Assembly: GCA_037367405.1 (NCBI GenBank)
Contig: JAZKJV010000297.1
Location: 558,001-622,000, forward strand
Origin: Ottelia alismoides
Taxonomy: Eukaryota > Streptophyta > Magnoliopsida > Alismatales > Hydrocharitaceae
Length of the DNA: 64,000 bases
Direction: 5' to 3'
A program made the translations under genes and the position numbers. Numbering within the stretch: position 1 is the first letter of the stretch; the number at the start of each line of letters is the position of its first letter. The notes below the pieces were generated by a model. It worked only from the letters and a program-made list of their open reading frames with translations, did no database searches and was not told where the DNA came from. Positions 1-9,826 of the stretch are shown here, in pieces.

Positions 1-393
1 TTTCTAATAATTAAAAAAATAAAGAAATAAAATAAGAGACGTGTATGCATACTCTATGTACAGACTTAGAGTGATTTATTTTCTTTGATTTTTACTTCAA
101 TTTTGATCTGATTTTTTTTCATATTTTATTAAAGTATAAATCAATCAAAATAAATGAAATAAATAAATAAAAAGTAATTATTTTTTACATAAAATAACAA
201 GATCAAAATCAGTTAATATATACAATTTACAATGAGGACCCAACACCTAAGTTTCATACATGAACTCTGATTCTTTTGAATTTGATCTTATTTTGTAGAT
301 AATTAAATGTATATCAATTCAAAAGTAAGTAGTATTCCATAGGAGACTGCATGAGAGATATTTGTATTTATGGATTTTTGTCTCCAAACTATG
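1..393 (-). repeat. Truncated Athila-type LTR, remnant of array copy 0
   Basis: This stretch matches 6818-7208 and 15956-16348, which lie inside the two full LTRs of the tandem array, with roughly 5% mismatch by eye. It shares the AT-rich run, the phrase around the recognisable TATGCATACTCTATGTACAG and the end CTCCAAACTATG. At 394 it stops matching the LTR and jumps into module x, so the rest of this older LTR and its 3' noncoding region are missing. The two full copies resemble each other more than either resembles this one, so this remnant is from an earlier duplication or has decayed longer. It is noncoding. Confidence 0.8.
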
Positions 394-1279
394 CTGATCC
401 CCTCCTGGCCCTGCTGGACAAGAGCTACAACCACTCTTCGTAGGAGAAGAAGATCCACCCCCTTCTCCGCGATTTCGAGGAAGAACAGTGGGAAGAACTT
501 GCTTTACAGTTTTGCGCACGTGGCGTATCTGAATGGCCACGATCGCACAACGCCTTCTAATTGTGGCTGCTCGCTGGACCAATGGAAGAATATCAAAGTA
601 GACCATGAAGCTCTAGGGAAATTCAAGCTTGCTTCCAGGATTCATCTTTATTACATTTAGGTCCGCGACCAGGGACTTAAGTGTAAGGATTTACAAAAAT
701 TTCTTACAATCAGGTCCCTGACTAGGGACCTAGTTGAAAGAATCTCGTTATCTTTTGTTGTATTTTTTACGTTATTATTTAGAATTTGCGGACATCATGG
801 ACACTATTTTAACATTGTATTATTTTTCTCATTTTATTTGCTTCGATATTTGAGGATATTTGTAACAATTCTTTTGAATTTTATTCTTCGATCTTCGAGC
901 CGTTTTGATTTCTTTTCATGTCATTTCTCGAGCTCGATGCTTGAGTAGTTTCTCTACTATATAGTATCATTATTCCTCTATTATTTTCACTTATTATATT
1001 GTAGATGAATTGATTGAAATTTATCTCTTTTGAAAATTATGTAAACTTTTGAAAAATAAAAATCAAATAAAAAGAATAAAAATCAAAAAGAGTTTTCGTG
1101 CTAAGGAATATAAGAAATAAAAATCACAAAATTATTTTCTTCATTCAAAAAATTAAGCATGATTTTCTGCCTCATTGTTTTCGACCGAGGGAACAACTGC
1201 ATAGATAAATAAAGAAAGTCAACACACCATTTTTAGGAGAGAAACTAATTCTTCTTCATATTTCACTATCTCGCCAGAA
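394..1279. repeat. x-y module, first copy (x1 394-660, y1 661-1279)
   Basis: An 885-bp module that repeats directly downstream at 1280-2165 and again, in part, at 9827-11330. The x part is about 267 bp, GC-richer, with a basic, arginine-rich reading frame on the minus strand. The y part is about 620 bp and AT-rich. It starts with a decayed palindrome around GGTCCGCGACCAGGGACTT and ends with TTCGACCGAGGGAACAACTG, which weakly resembles the LTR-end block seen elsewhere in the window. It may belong to the interior or LTR of an unnamed retroelement. I do not recognise the family. Confidence 0.7.
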
Positions 1280-1494
1280 AGGTGATCCCCTCCTGGCCCT
1301 TTTGGAGGAGAGCTACAACCACTCTTCGTAGGAGAAGAAGATCCACCACCTGCTCCGCGATTTCGTGGAAGAACAGTGGGAAGAACTTGCTTTACAGTTT
1401 TGCGCACGCGACGTGTCTGAATGGCCACGATCGCGCAACGCCTTCTAATAGTGGCTGCTCGCTGAACCAATCGAAGAATATCGAAGTAGACCAT
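1219..1494 (-). other. Hypothetical basic ORF in module x (probably not a gene)
   Basis: A 91-residue minus-strand frame starts MVYFDIL, continues with an arginine-rich stretch (RRRCAIVAIQTRRVRK) and then a glycine/serine linker (GGGSSSPTKSGC). Versions stay open in x1 (319-606, 95 residues) and x2' (10319-10660, 113 residues). Among the three copies several differences change the amino acid (P/R, I/T, H/R, E/A, C/P), so there is no sign of purifying selection. The far end runs into AT-rich y DNA. It could be the decayed start of a gag-like frame, but no domain is recognisable. Confidence 0.25.
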
Positions 1495-2165
1495 GAAGCT
1501 CTAGGGAAATTCAAGCTTGCTTCCAGGATTCATCTTTATTACATATAAGTCCCTGACCAGGGACTTAAGTGTAAGGATTTACAAATTTTTCTTACAATTA
1601 GGTCCCTGATTAGAGACCTGGTTTAAAGAATCTCGTTATCTTTTGTTGTATTTTTTACATTATTATTTAGACTTTGTGGACATCATGGACACTTTTTTAA
1701 CATTGTATTATTTTTCTCATTTTATTGTCGATATTTGAGGATATTTGTAACAATTCTTTTGAATTTTATTTTTCGATCTTCGAGCCGTTCTGATTTCTTT
1801 TCATGTCATTTCTCGAGCTCGATGCTTGAGTAGTTTCTCTACTATATAGTATCACTATTCCTCTATTATGTCCACTTATTATATTGTAGATAAATTGATT
1901 GAAAAATATCTCTTTTGAAAATTATGTAAACTTTTGAAAAATAAAAATCAAATAAAAAAGAATAAAAATCAAAAAAGAGTTTTCTTGCCAAAGAATATAA
2001 GAAAAGTAATAAAAATCACAAAATTATTTTCTTCATTCGAAAAATTAAGCATGATTTTCTGCCTCATTGTTTTCGACCCAGGGAACAACTGTATGGATAA
2101 ATAAAAAAAGTGAACACACCATTTTTAGGAGAGAAACTGATTCTTCTTCATATTTCACTATCTCT
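1280..2165. repeat. x-y module, second copy (x2 1280-1548, y2 1549-2165)
   Basis: Direct tandem copy of 394-1279. Module x2 starts at GTGATCCCCTCCTGG; y2 starts with a near-perfect palindrome at about 1543-1578 (arms TTACATATAAGTCCCTG and CAGGGACTTAAGTGTAA, two mismatches) and a second, shorter one about 40 bp further on. The module ends at TTCACTATCTCTC, after which the flanking sequence is unique to the array unit. Confidence 0.7.
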
Positions 2166-4071
2166 CATAGTTGGTGTGAATTTTGTTTGATTAACTAAAA
2201 TTTTCTTCGAACGATTTTTCTACAACTGACATCTCTATTCTTTTTTATCACTGACCAAACTCAGTTATCAGTCACTAAGACTATTTCCTTGCAGGTGGTT
2301 ATTTTTTCATCATTAGCATGCTCTTCAAATTCTTTAGTGTACTAGGTGACTCTCTACTAGTATCACGAACTTTTAAATTTCATCTTTCGGAAATCGGGAG
2401 ATGATTCTCGGGAATTTCTTCTTTTCAAGAACCCCTCCAACTTATCAATTGGCTCTATCGTTATGGTAAAGTATTTACTTTATAGACAATATACCTAATA
2501 AAAATTCTATGAGTTGTAGCAATAGTGCAAAGGCCATGTTATCCCAATTAAGTACACCTCTATCGAGCTAACCAAGACGGTCGCTATATTGTGAACCAAA
2601 TTCGTGAAATTTGAAGCGAATCCAATCTTGGTGGTTGAAGATGTGTTAAAAGATTACAAGGATTGCCTGTCCTTTTATAAGTTGAACTACTTCAAAGTAG
2701 ATAAGAGTTAACTAATTACTTGCACCTTTATAGGGATGTAAGAAGATTGTCGTCATGCACATCAAATCGGTGAAGTGATTGAGAATTATTGGTCAGATTG
2801 GAACGATAGGGATCATTGGAATTACAACATATTAAGCAAACAAAATTATCACATAACATTATTTATACACAAAAGATATAAACGATAATGTAACCACAAG
2901 AGACATAAAAATTTGGGGTGCCAACTCTCCTAGTTAAAAAACACAACTTAAGTCTCTAAACTTAAGTTTTTAACCTAACCAGATCACATGATCCTTTCAT
3001 ATACTACTTATGTAGGTAGCTCAACCGTATTACAATAAGTGGTTTATGCGGACAACTCTACCCATTACAATAAGTTGTTTATGGGGATAACCCTAACCGT
3101 ATTACACAAGTACAACACTCCTTTAAAGTTCTCTTATATATATATATAAATATATATATATATGCAATGTTATGTAAGGTGCACAGAAGAGGTCTCTTAC
3201 ACATCAAGGAGTACGTCATAAGACAATTTTCAAAATTCCAGAAGGCTTGAATGCATTGCACAACAAAAGGCTCTCAAGAACACTCTCATGAGGAATCGAG
3301 TTGAGAAAGATGAGTAATAGTTTTCTTTTTGCACTAGAAGAATGAGAGTGAATGAATAAGTTGTGCAAGGAATAAGCGTAAAGTACATTATAATGAACGG
3401 AAATGAAATAGAAAGGCTTTTTTTATAACTCTCTAAGTTAGTTGTTTTAAGGAGTTATTAAACGTTACTTAGTGAAAAGGTTCAATCACTAATAAAAGTA
3501 GATGTTGCCATCTGAAATGAGCACCCATGCTAATAATTAATCATTTAAAAAAAATACTCGAGCCACCTGCGATCGCAAGTTGACACAAAATAAAAATTTT
3601 TGAATTAGTCCGAGGAGCAATGATTGGCTCTATTACGAATAAGATTCTCAATCTTGATGAGATCTAATAAGAGTAGCAATGAGTAAGTGGGAATGGTGTC
3701 ATAAAAATTCTTTGACTAAAGATCAAGTTAGTTTGCTAGTTCTTAGAAGCAAGATAGGGATTCGTCATTCATTTTCTCTATTTTGTAAAGTCACAACCAT
3801 AGGGATGTCACCTTGATATGATCTTTCATTATGCAATCTGTCCTTGAATTCTTACTTAGATTCATCATTTGACTCCTTATCAACTATGTCATAGAACTCA
3901 TCATTGAGTTTGTCATAAGATTTATTATCAGATCCAAGCTTTGCCAAAGTCACAAGAATATGAATCACACTTTAGTGCTTTCAAATTGTCTAGAAAATAA
4001 AGTCATACTCCAATTTGTGTTTTAAAGCACGACACGATCCATCTATTATTCATTAGAGGAATAAGGGGGGA
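2166..4071 (+). mobile_element. 3' internal region of an unnamed plus-strand LTR element
   Basis: About 1.9 kb of AT-rich DNA without a convincing reading frame; its twin is 11331-13211. It includes three imperfect copies of a roughly 43-bp phrase (CCGTATTACAATAAG...) at about 3007-3110 and an AT microsatellite at 3130-3163 that is much shorter in the twin (12291-12302). I read it as the 3' end of a retroelement because it finishes in a good polypurine tract directly followed by an LTR-like start. The family is unknown. Confidence 0.45.
4055..4071 (+). promoter_or_regulatory. Polypurine tract
   Basis: AGAGGAATAAGGGGGGA, a 17-base purine-rich run apart from one T, is followed at once by TATTAAAGAATCC, which looks like an LTR start (TGTTAA...) with one mutated base. 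In retroelements such a tract primes plus-strand DNA synthesis. The copy at about 13195-13211 has a T inside the G run. Confidence 0.5.
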
Positions 4072-4121
4072 TATTAAAGAATCCAAAATTTTCCTTCGCT
4101 AATTACATGAAATTACAACGA
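4072..4121 (+). mobile_element. Start of a 3' LTR cut by a later insertion
   Basis: About 50 bases after the polypurine tract look like the first bases of an LTR of the plus-strand element. They are interrupted at 4122 by the left end of the minus-strand Athila-type LTR. The same junction occurs in the second array copy at 13261/13262, so the insertion predates the tandem duplication. Confidence 0.4.
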
Positions 4122-7100
4122 TGTTTGTCATAGGTGAGCAAATTCAGATTAATCAAAACAACCACTTAATTGATATTCAATTAAATGCAAGCGATAAAAT
4201 TTATTTTACTTAGGCAAGCACAAGGTCGAACTCAGGGAGTCCACTGTCTCCTTAGATGAATTTTCAGATAATAAAGATACTAGGTTTTCTAGGGAAATTT
4301 TGGTATATTTTGTTGGAAAAGGATGATGAAATACGAACGCAAGATGTCAATTTTAAGATTAAATTAGCCAACAAAAGAAAATCCCAATTAACGTGCAAAT
4401 TCACCAAAAATATATAAAGCTAGTTTTCCTTAATTATTCGTATAGTGAAAATATGTAACATACTTTTTGTATTTTTATAATATAACATGCAATAACAAAA
4501 TCTGGACACTTTTTATGGGTTTTCCTGCAATTATTTGTGCAAATAATGTGCAAAAATTATGAAAATCTAGCAGATTTGGGATTTTTTCGATACACACTAA
4601 AATCATGGCAAGTTAGATATAGACAAAGTGATTTTTGAGGAATAAATTTTAATAAATAACAAACCTAATTAATTTCTAGAACTAAAATTATCCTAGACAT
4701 GTCTAACGAGGCTCTATATAGGAAAAATTTAAATCTTGAAAATATTAAGTTTACAACAAATCTAAAATTAATCACTTCAATCACCAAATAGTCTATTTGA
4801 CCATAGATATGCATGCAAATAAATTAATTTGTGGGCTTGTGATAGAACATAGTTAAGTCTATAAGTTGTGAATTTTCTAGAATTTTTCGAGCAATGGGTG
4901 AATTATTGTGAATTATAAAGCTCGCAGTGGGTAAAGTATGCAAATAATTACCAAAATAATATTGATAATCAGTCAAAACTCATAAAATTACATTAACCAT
5001 CCATACTATAGAGAATTAAATCTTTTACAATGTGCAATTTTTGGAATCAAAATATGATGTGAAAAAGACACCTTAATTAAAGTGCAAAAACATGGGTATA
5101 TATACAATATAATAAATAAACTAAATAAAAGAAATATGAACAAGGAATAACGTGTAATTAACAAAGCCCGCTAGGTGTGCTATGCATGTGTACACTAGTC
5201 GACGGGATCTTGGTGTCATTCTCCAAAACTGTCGGGGCATGGTTACAATTTTCCATGCACCCCATGTGCAAGCATGTGCAGGTAGCGAGGTTCGGAGGTA
5301 GTCTTAGACCAAGGTTGAGGCGCGGGCTCCCAACCTCCGGTTGTCCCTCCACAATTGCTTTGGCAGTGCCGAAGCACTAAGCTCGGTGGATGGTGAAGTG
5401 GCGGCTTTGTGCCTGTCCGATGGAGACCGGATTAATGGACTTGTCTTGGTTGTTGTGAGAGGTTGGTGATAGATCTCAATATATGAGATGGTGACTACGA
5501 TCGAAGGTGAGCGACAATGGAGAGTAACAATCAAGTTGATGCTCAACTGAGGTTGTGAGAATCTATGATGATCGGCGATGGCAGCGTGGTGGCGTGGCAT
5601 GTAGGGCGGTCGATGGGTTAGGTAAACACATGTGTAAAAGGTGATGATGATGTGGTGCACAGAGGGTGAGATGATGGTGAAGGTGTGATGGTATGTGGCG
5701 GAGAAGATGTTTTGCCCCCGTCGATGGCTATGAAGAGGAGCATGGACCGGAGAGTGTGGAGCGACAAAGAGTGAAGGGGGTCGAGGAGCTTGTATGGCAG
5801 AGCGATGTCTTAGATCTTGGGGGTGGTGCACAGCGGCGAGGATAAAAATGATTGGGGCGTGAAGGTTGAGAAGATTAGAGGAGAACATGGGAAATTAAGT
5901 GGAAGAAGAAGAGGAGGAAGAAGAAAAGAGATAGAGATTCACCTGAAATGGGTCGCCTGAAGGGGGTGGAGCTTGACGGAGCTCCATCATCGCCTCAAGA
6001 CCTCGGTGATGAGGTCAAATCTCAATCAATTGCAGGAGGGGGTAGCTGAAACGATGAAGGTTGGTTCGTCAGATTTCGCATAAGGTAGAAAATAATTTTC
6101 ACTCTTCGATGGTTGCGCTCGCTGTCACTGGTGCAGTTGGGACCTCAAGCTCCTTCTTATGAACAAATGGCAGATGGTTGTGGCTGTCGAGGAGATGTGA
6201 TTTTTAAGGAAGGGTTTGGTTTCAGTGGTGATCGCGGTGACATGGAGATGGTTGGGGAGAAGGCTGAGTCATCAGGGAAACGTGGATGGTTGGGACGATG
6301 GGATGGAGGTAGTTGTGATTCATCCACGGAAGGTGGAGCAGCGGGTGCTGTCGGAAAAGTTAGGAATAGGAAGATGAATCCATGACCTTTTCGATCGACC
6401 GATGGATGAGACATGTGACAGAATAAATAAAATAAATAAAAATAGGAATAAAAAGGAATAAATGAGATAAAGGGGGTGACTTGTGACGGTTCCATAGATG
6501 CCACGTGTTGCTCTTTGAAAATTTAGAAATAAATAATAAAATAATAATCAGCAAAAAAAGAAACGAGGTCAAATCAAAAAGTAGTCTTCGTGAAGTTGTT
6601 CGTCTCGTTGAGATATACAACTTTTCAAGGGACCAAAACCAAAAGAGATCATATGTACACATATTTTTGATGACACTCTATAGATATACAATACCTATAT
6701 TTTTGTATTTTATGATATTTTTGTACCTTTTAAATAAAATGAAAATCAAAGTAAAATCTAAAATAAAATCAAATAAAGTATGAAATAAATGTTTACACAT
6801 TACTCTAGTTTTTGATATTTTTAATAATTAAAAAAATAAAAAAATAAAAAAGAGACATGTATGCATACTCTATGTACAGACTTAGAGTGATTTATTTTCT
6901 TTGATTTTTACTTCAATTTTGATCTGAATTTTTTTCATATTTTATTAAAGGATAAATCAATCAAAATAAATGAAAATAAATAAATAAATAAGAATTATTT
7001 TTTACATAAAATAACAAGATCAAAATTAGTTAATATATATAATTTACAATGAGGACCCAAAACCAAAGCTTCACATGAACTCTGATTTATTTGAATTTGG

Positions 7101-7539
7101 TCTTATTTTGTAGATAATTAAATGTATATAAATTCAAAAGTAAGTAGTATTCCATAGGAGACTGCATGAGAGATATTTGTGTTTATGCCTTTTTGTCTCC
7201 AAACTATGGTTCGGGTTTATTCAACAAATATACAGGTTAGAATTTTTTAGGTATTTTTCTTTTGCTAATGTTTGTAATATGTACACAATAAAGTTGATTT
7301 TAATTTATTTGTAATTAGTTTAAAATAACTAAAAATGAGGGAAGTTATGGATATATAAAGGCGACAATGTACAAGATTTTTGGGTGTCTTATATAATGCA
7401 ATTATGCATGCTAAAACATGGATGTTATTTTATATACGCATGAATTATAAGACTACAATATAGATGAATAAATGCAATTAAATACTGGGAAATAAAGATA
7501 TATTTTCAACTTTTAGAGTGATGAATCACCGATTCGTCA
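4122..7539 (-). mobile_element. Athila-type LTR, array copy 1 (3,418 bp)
   Basis: Read on the minus strand, the LTR starts TGACGAATCGGTGATTCATC and ends with ...GACAAACA (left edge TGTTTGTCA on the plus strand). A purine-rich AAAAGGGGT lies just outside its 5' edge (7540-7548), so this is a 3' LTR. Order from the left: conserved end block at 4211-4240, AT-rich DNA, a GC-rich leader-like block at 5150-6400, then AT-rich U3. No primer-binding site lies left of 4122, which agrees with a 3' LTR. The antisense frame at 5304-5888 is histidine/proline/serine-rich and is broken by a small deletion in the twin, so I do not call it a gene. The twin copy is 13262-16679, about 1-2% different by eye. Confidence 0.75.
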
Positions 7540-9063
7540 ACCCCTTTTACTTGAACATAGCTCGCCCCCGAGCAACTAAAATGAATGCATACATGAAATG
7601 ATATTGAGTTTCATACCAAGGTCATGAACAAAAGGTGAAAATGGAGCTCGACTCGACCTTTGGATTAATAATGTGGTGGAACTCCATAAGGGAATTAGGG
7701 TTTTGAGTACAACAATCCTCGAGTTATACAAGTCATTATTCAGACCTGACTCAGAAGTAATCTTAGATCAGCCTCCTCCCAAAGCATCCCACATGAAGAT
7801 CGAATAACTATCTCTGGTGTTTGAAGGGTGTTAGCTTTTCCCATCCAAGATGCTAAACTACCACGTAATCTCCTCCTTCGGTAACTCATCCTCAGGGAGT
7901 TAGGTATTTCCTTCTAAGTTCAGGAACGTGCTACGAGTGGAGGGAGAGGTCTGGAAGAAGGGGAAAAGAAGCGAAAAGTAACCAGTGTAGTTAACTCTCC
8001 CATGAAGCTTGGTTAGTGTAGCTAAGTCTCCACCAGATCTGCAGGCTGTCTGAAGCTTGGACCATTGTGGTCAAATGTTGTTCTTTTTGGTATTGACTTC
8101 TTTTTGGTAGGAAATGTGGTTGTTCTGCATTGAACTTTCGTGCCTCGAAGGGTATCGAATCTTATATTTTGCCCATGTTTTGGTTCTTAGAAAAATTATG
8201 CTATAAATACATCCCTCATCTGGAGCTTTATTTCAACCTTAAACTCTGATCTTTAGATGTCCATGCTACAAAGAAAAAGACACATGATCTTCCAACACTT
8301 AGTTTGAATTGAGCTAAGTATGCTGTGCAATGTACATATTAGTTCCTTATCCAAGAGTCTACTAGGAATGAGCCGACCAGGTTAGACATTAAGAGTCAAA
8401 GTCTATACATTGTCATGTGAAACTTGGAGAATTAAGTCTATGACATGAAGTTTCTAAGATTCTACCTCTTAATGAAGTTCCTTTCAAACTTAAGTAGAGT
8501 AAGGTCAGGTCAAGTCTACTCTCGATTTTTACTCATGACTCGATTCAGAACTTGCTGACTTTCCACTTTGCATATACATGTTGTGCTAATGAAATACAGA
8601 TGAAATGGAATACATACGAATGAAGTGCAATTTTTTTACAAGAATGAATGAGAAGTCACTTTTATTTGACATTTTTTGTTACATATCCTATTTTACAATA
8701 ATTTACATAAAAATATTATTTATAAGGATTTTACAAAAATTTTACAAATAGAGCACTATTTTCACAACTCCTGCAAATTATACATATTTTACATTGTTCA
8801 AAGTAGACCTATTTACATGTATTTTACACATTTTACAAACACACACATTTTTTAATTTTTTACCCATTTTAACCATCTCATATTTTTGAATTTTATATAC
8901 ATAAAAATACGTGAAAGTACGAGCTATGGGTAAAGTAGATATGTAATATATTCACACCCCGTGTACTTAGCTTGTGTTATGTTCTTAGAGCACAAAAAGA
9001 GAGAAAGAGACATAGCTCGTGCTATGCATAAGAGTGGAAAGAATAGAAGTCGACCTGCCACCA

Positions 9064-9333
9064 TATATTTAGGCTCTAGTCAGCCTAAGTGTAGAAGAAG
9101 AGCAAAACTGGGGTAGTCAAGGTTAAAAGGAGAAGAAATGGATGAATGAATATATTGGGTGGGCATCAGCCCCCCCTATGCTTAGGATTTGGTCAGCCTA
9201 AGTATAGAAGATGGAGTAAGTGTGAGAACTAATGGGGTTGGGGAATGTATAGAGGAATAAATGAAAAAGAAAAGAAGGTACGACTCGGGTCACTATCCCC
9301 TCTATACTTGGGATCTGGTCATCCTAAGTATAG
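9064..9333. other. Hairpin array in 3' noncoding region, copy 1
   Basis: Three short inverted repeats are spaced about 110-125 bp apart. At 9064-9093 the arms are TATATTTAGGCT and AGCCTAAGTGTA. At 9176-9207 they are CTATGCTTAGG and CCTAAGTATAG. At 9302-9333 they are CTATACTTGGGAT and ATCCTAAGTATAG. Loops are 6-10 bases. A larger imperfect hairpin precedes them at about 8962-9040. The same series lies in the second array copy (about 18200-18470) and, with different stem sequences, in the complete Athila-type element at 47026-47384. Confidence 0.7.
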
Positions 9334-9348
9334 CCGTAAAATGAAAAT

Positions 9349-9427
9349 GATATGGAACCGGGGTAAGTGATACGAATCATAGGAGAGGGAGGGGACAAAA
9401 ATGAAGAAAAACTATACAAGTTGAGTG
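9349..9427. repeat. 79-bp direct repeat, left copy
   Basis: GATATGGAACCGGGG...GTTGAGTG occurs here and again at 9737-9815 with a handful of mismatches. The right copy is closer to the end of array copy 2 (18486-18563) than this one is. The two copies enclose a 309-bp insert. Confidence 0.85.
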
Positions 9428-9736
9428 TCACTATACATTTTTAATAGGGTATCATAAATTTTGATTTACATTGTTTTATTTCATTTGCTCATTGTGTGGG
9501 TTGATTGTTGATCGAGTGCAACTATTGAGGAGTTGTCTCATCGACTGAGTCCTCGCCTTGTGAGGATCATTTTAGACACCTCAATTCTCACATTCATCAC
9601 CCCACTACTTATAATCTAGTAATCACAAAGTGGTATTGGCTTATAAGTAGTGGGGGCTACTACTAAATAATAAGGGCTTAAGCATTTTAGGCTATGATTA
9701 AGGGTTCTAGTTGGGCCCAAGCCCAACAGATTATCT
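9428..9736. other. 309-bp insert between direct repeats
   Basis: This segment is absent from the matching place in array copy 2. It holds a perfect inverted repeat (9600-9614 CCCCACTACTTATAA, 9641-9655 TTATAAGTAGTGGGG, 26-base loop) and the palindrome-like TGGGCCCAAGCCCA near its right end. It could be filler DNA from break repair or a fragment of another element. No terminal repeats or target duplication are visible at its edges. Confidence 0.6.
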
Positions 9737-9815
9737 GATATGGAACCGGGGCAAGTGATACGAATCACAGGAGAGGGAGGGGACAAAAATGAAGAAAAAC
9801 TATACAAGTTGAGTG
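9737..9815. repeat. 79-bp direct repeat, right copy
   Basis: Second copy of 9349-9427. It continues as ATAATATACAAG and then crosses the tandem-duplication junction into module y at 9827. Confidence 0.85.
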
Positions 9816-9826
9816 ATAATATACAA

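Larger units (their letters stand above)
7540..9427 (-). mobile_element. Truncated Athila-type 3' noncoding region, copy 1
   Basis: This aligns in order with 45024-47340 of the complete Athila-type element: the block with CAGTGTAGTTAACTC, the TTTTACA-rich low-complexity stretch (about 8650-8900), the GTACGAGCTATGG phrase and then a row of hairpins with CTATACTTAGG stems. The pol coding region that should follow is absent; the sequence ends in GATATGGAACCGGGG...GTTGAGTG. Both array copies share this truncation, so it predates the duplication. Confidence 0.7.

Noticed and set aside
2971..3110. Repeated CCGTATTACAATAAG phrase as a possible CRISPR-like array
   Set aside because: Only three imperfect repeats without regular spacers, in clearly eukaryotic DNA.
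3079..3261. Frame containing runs of I and Y
   Set aside because: Produced by the AT microsatellite.
5304..5888. 194-residue minus-strand frame in the array LTR
   Set aside because: Histidine/proline/serine-rich, no domain, inside an LTR leader block, and broken by a 2-bp deletion in the 98-99% identical twin.
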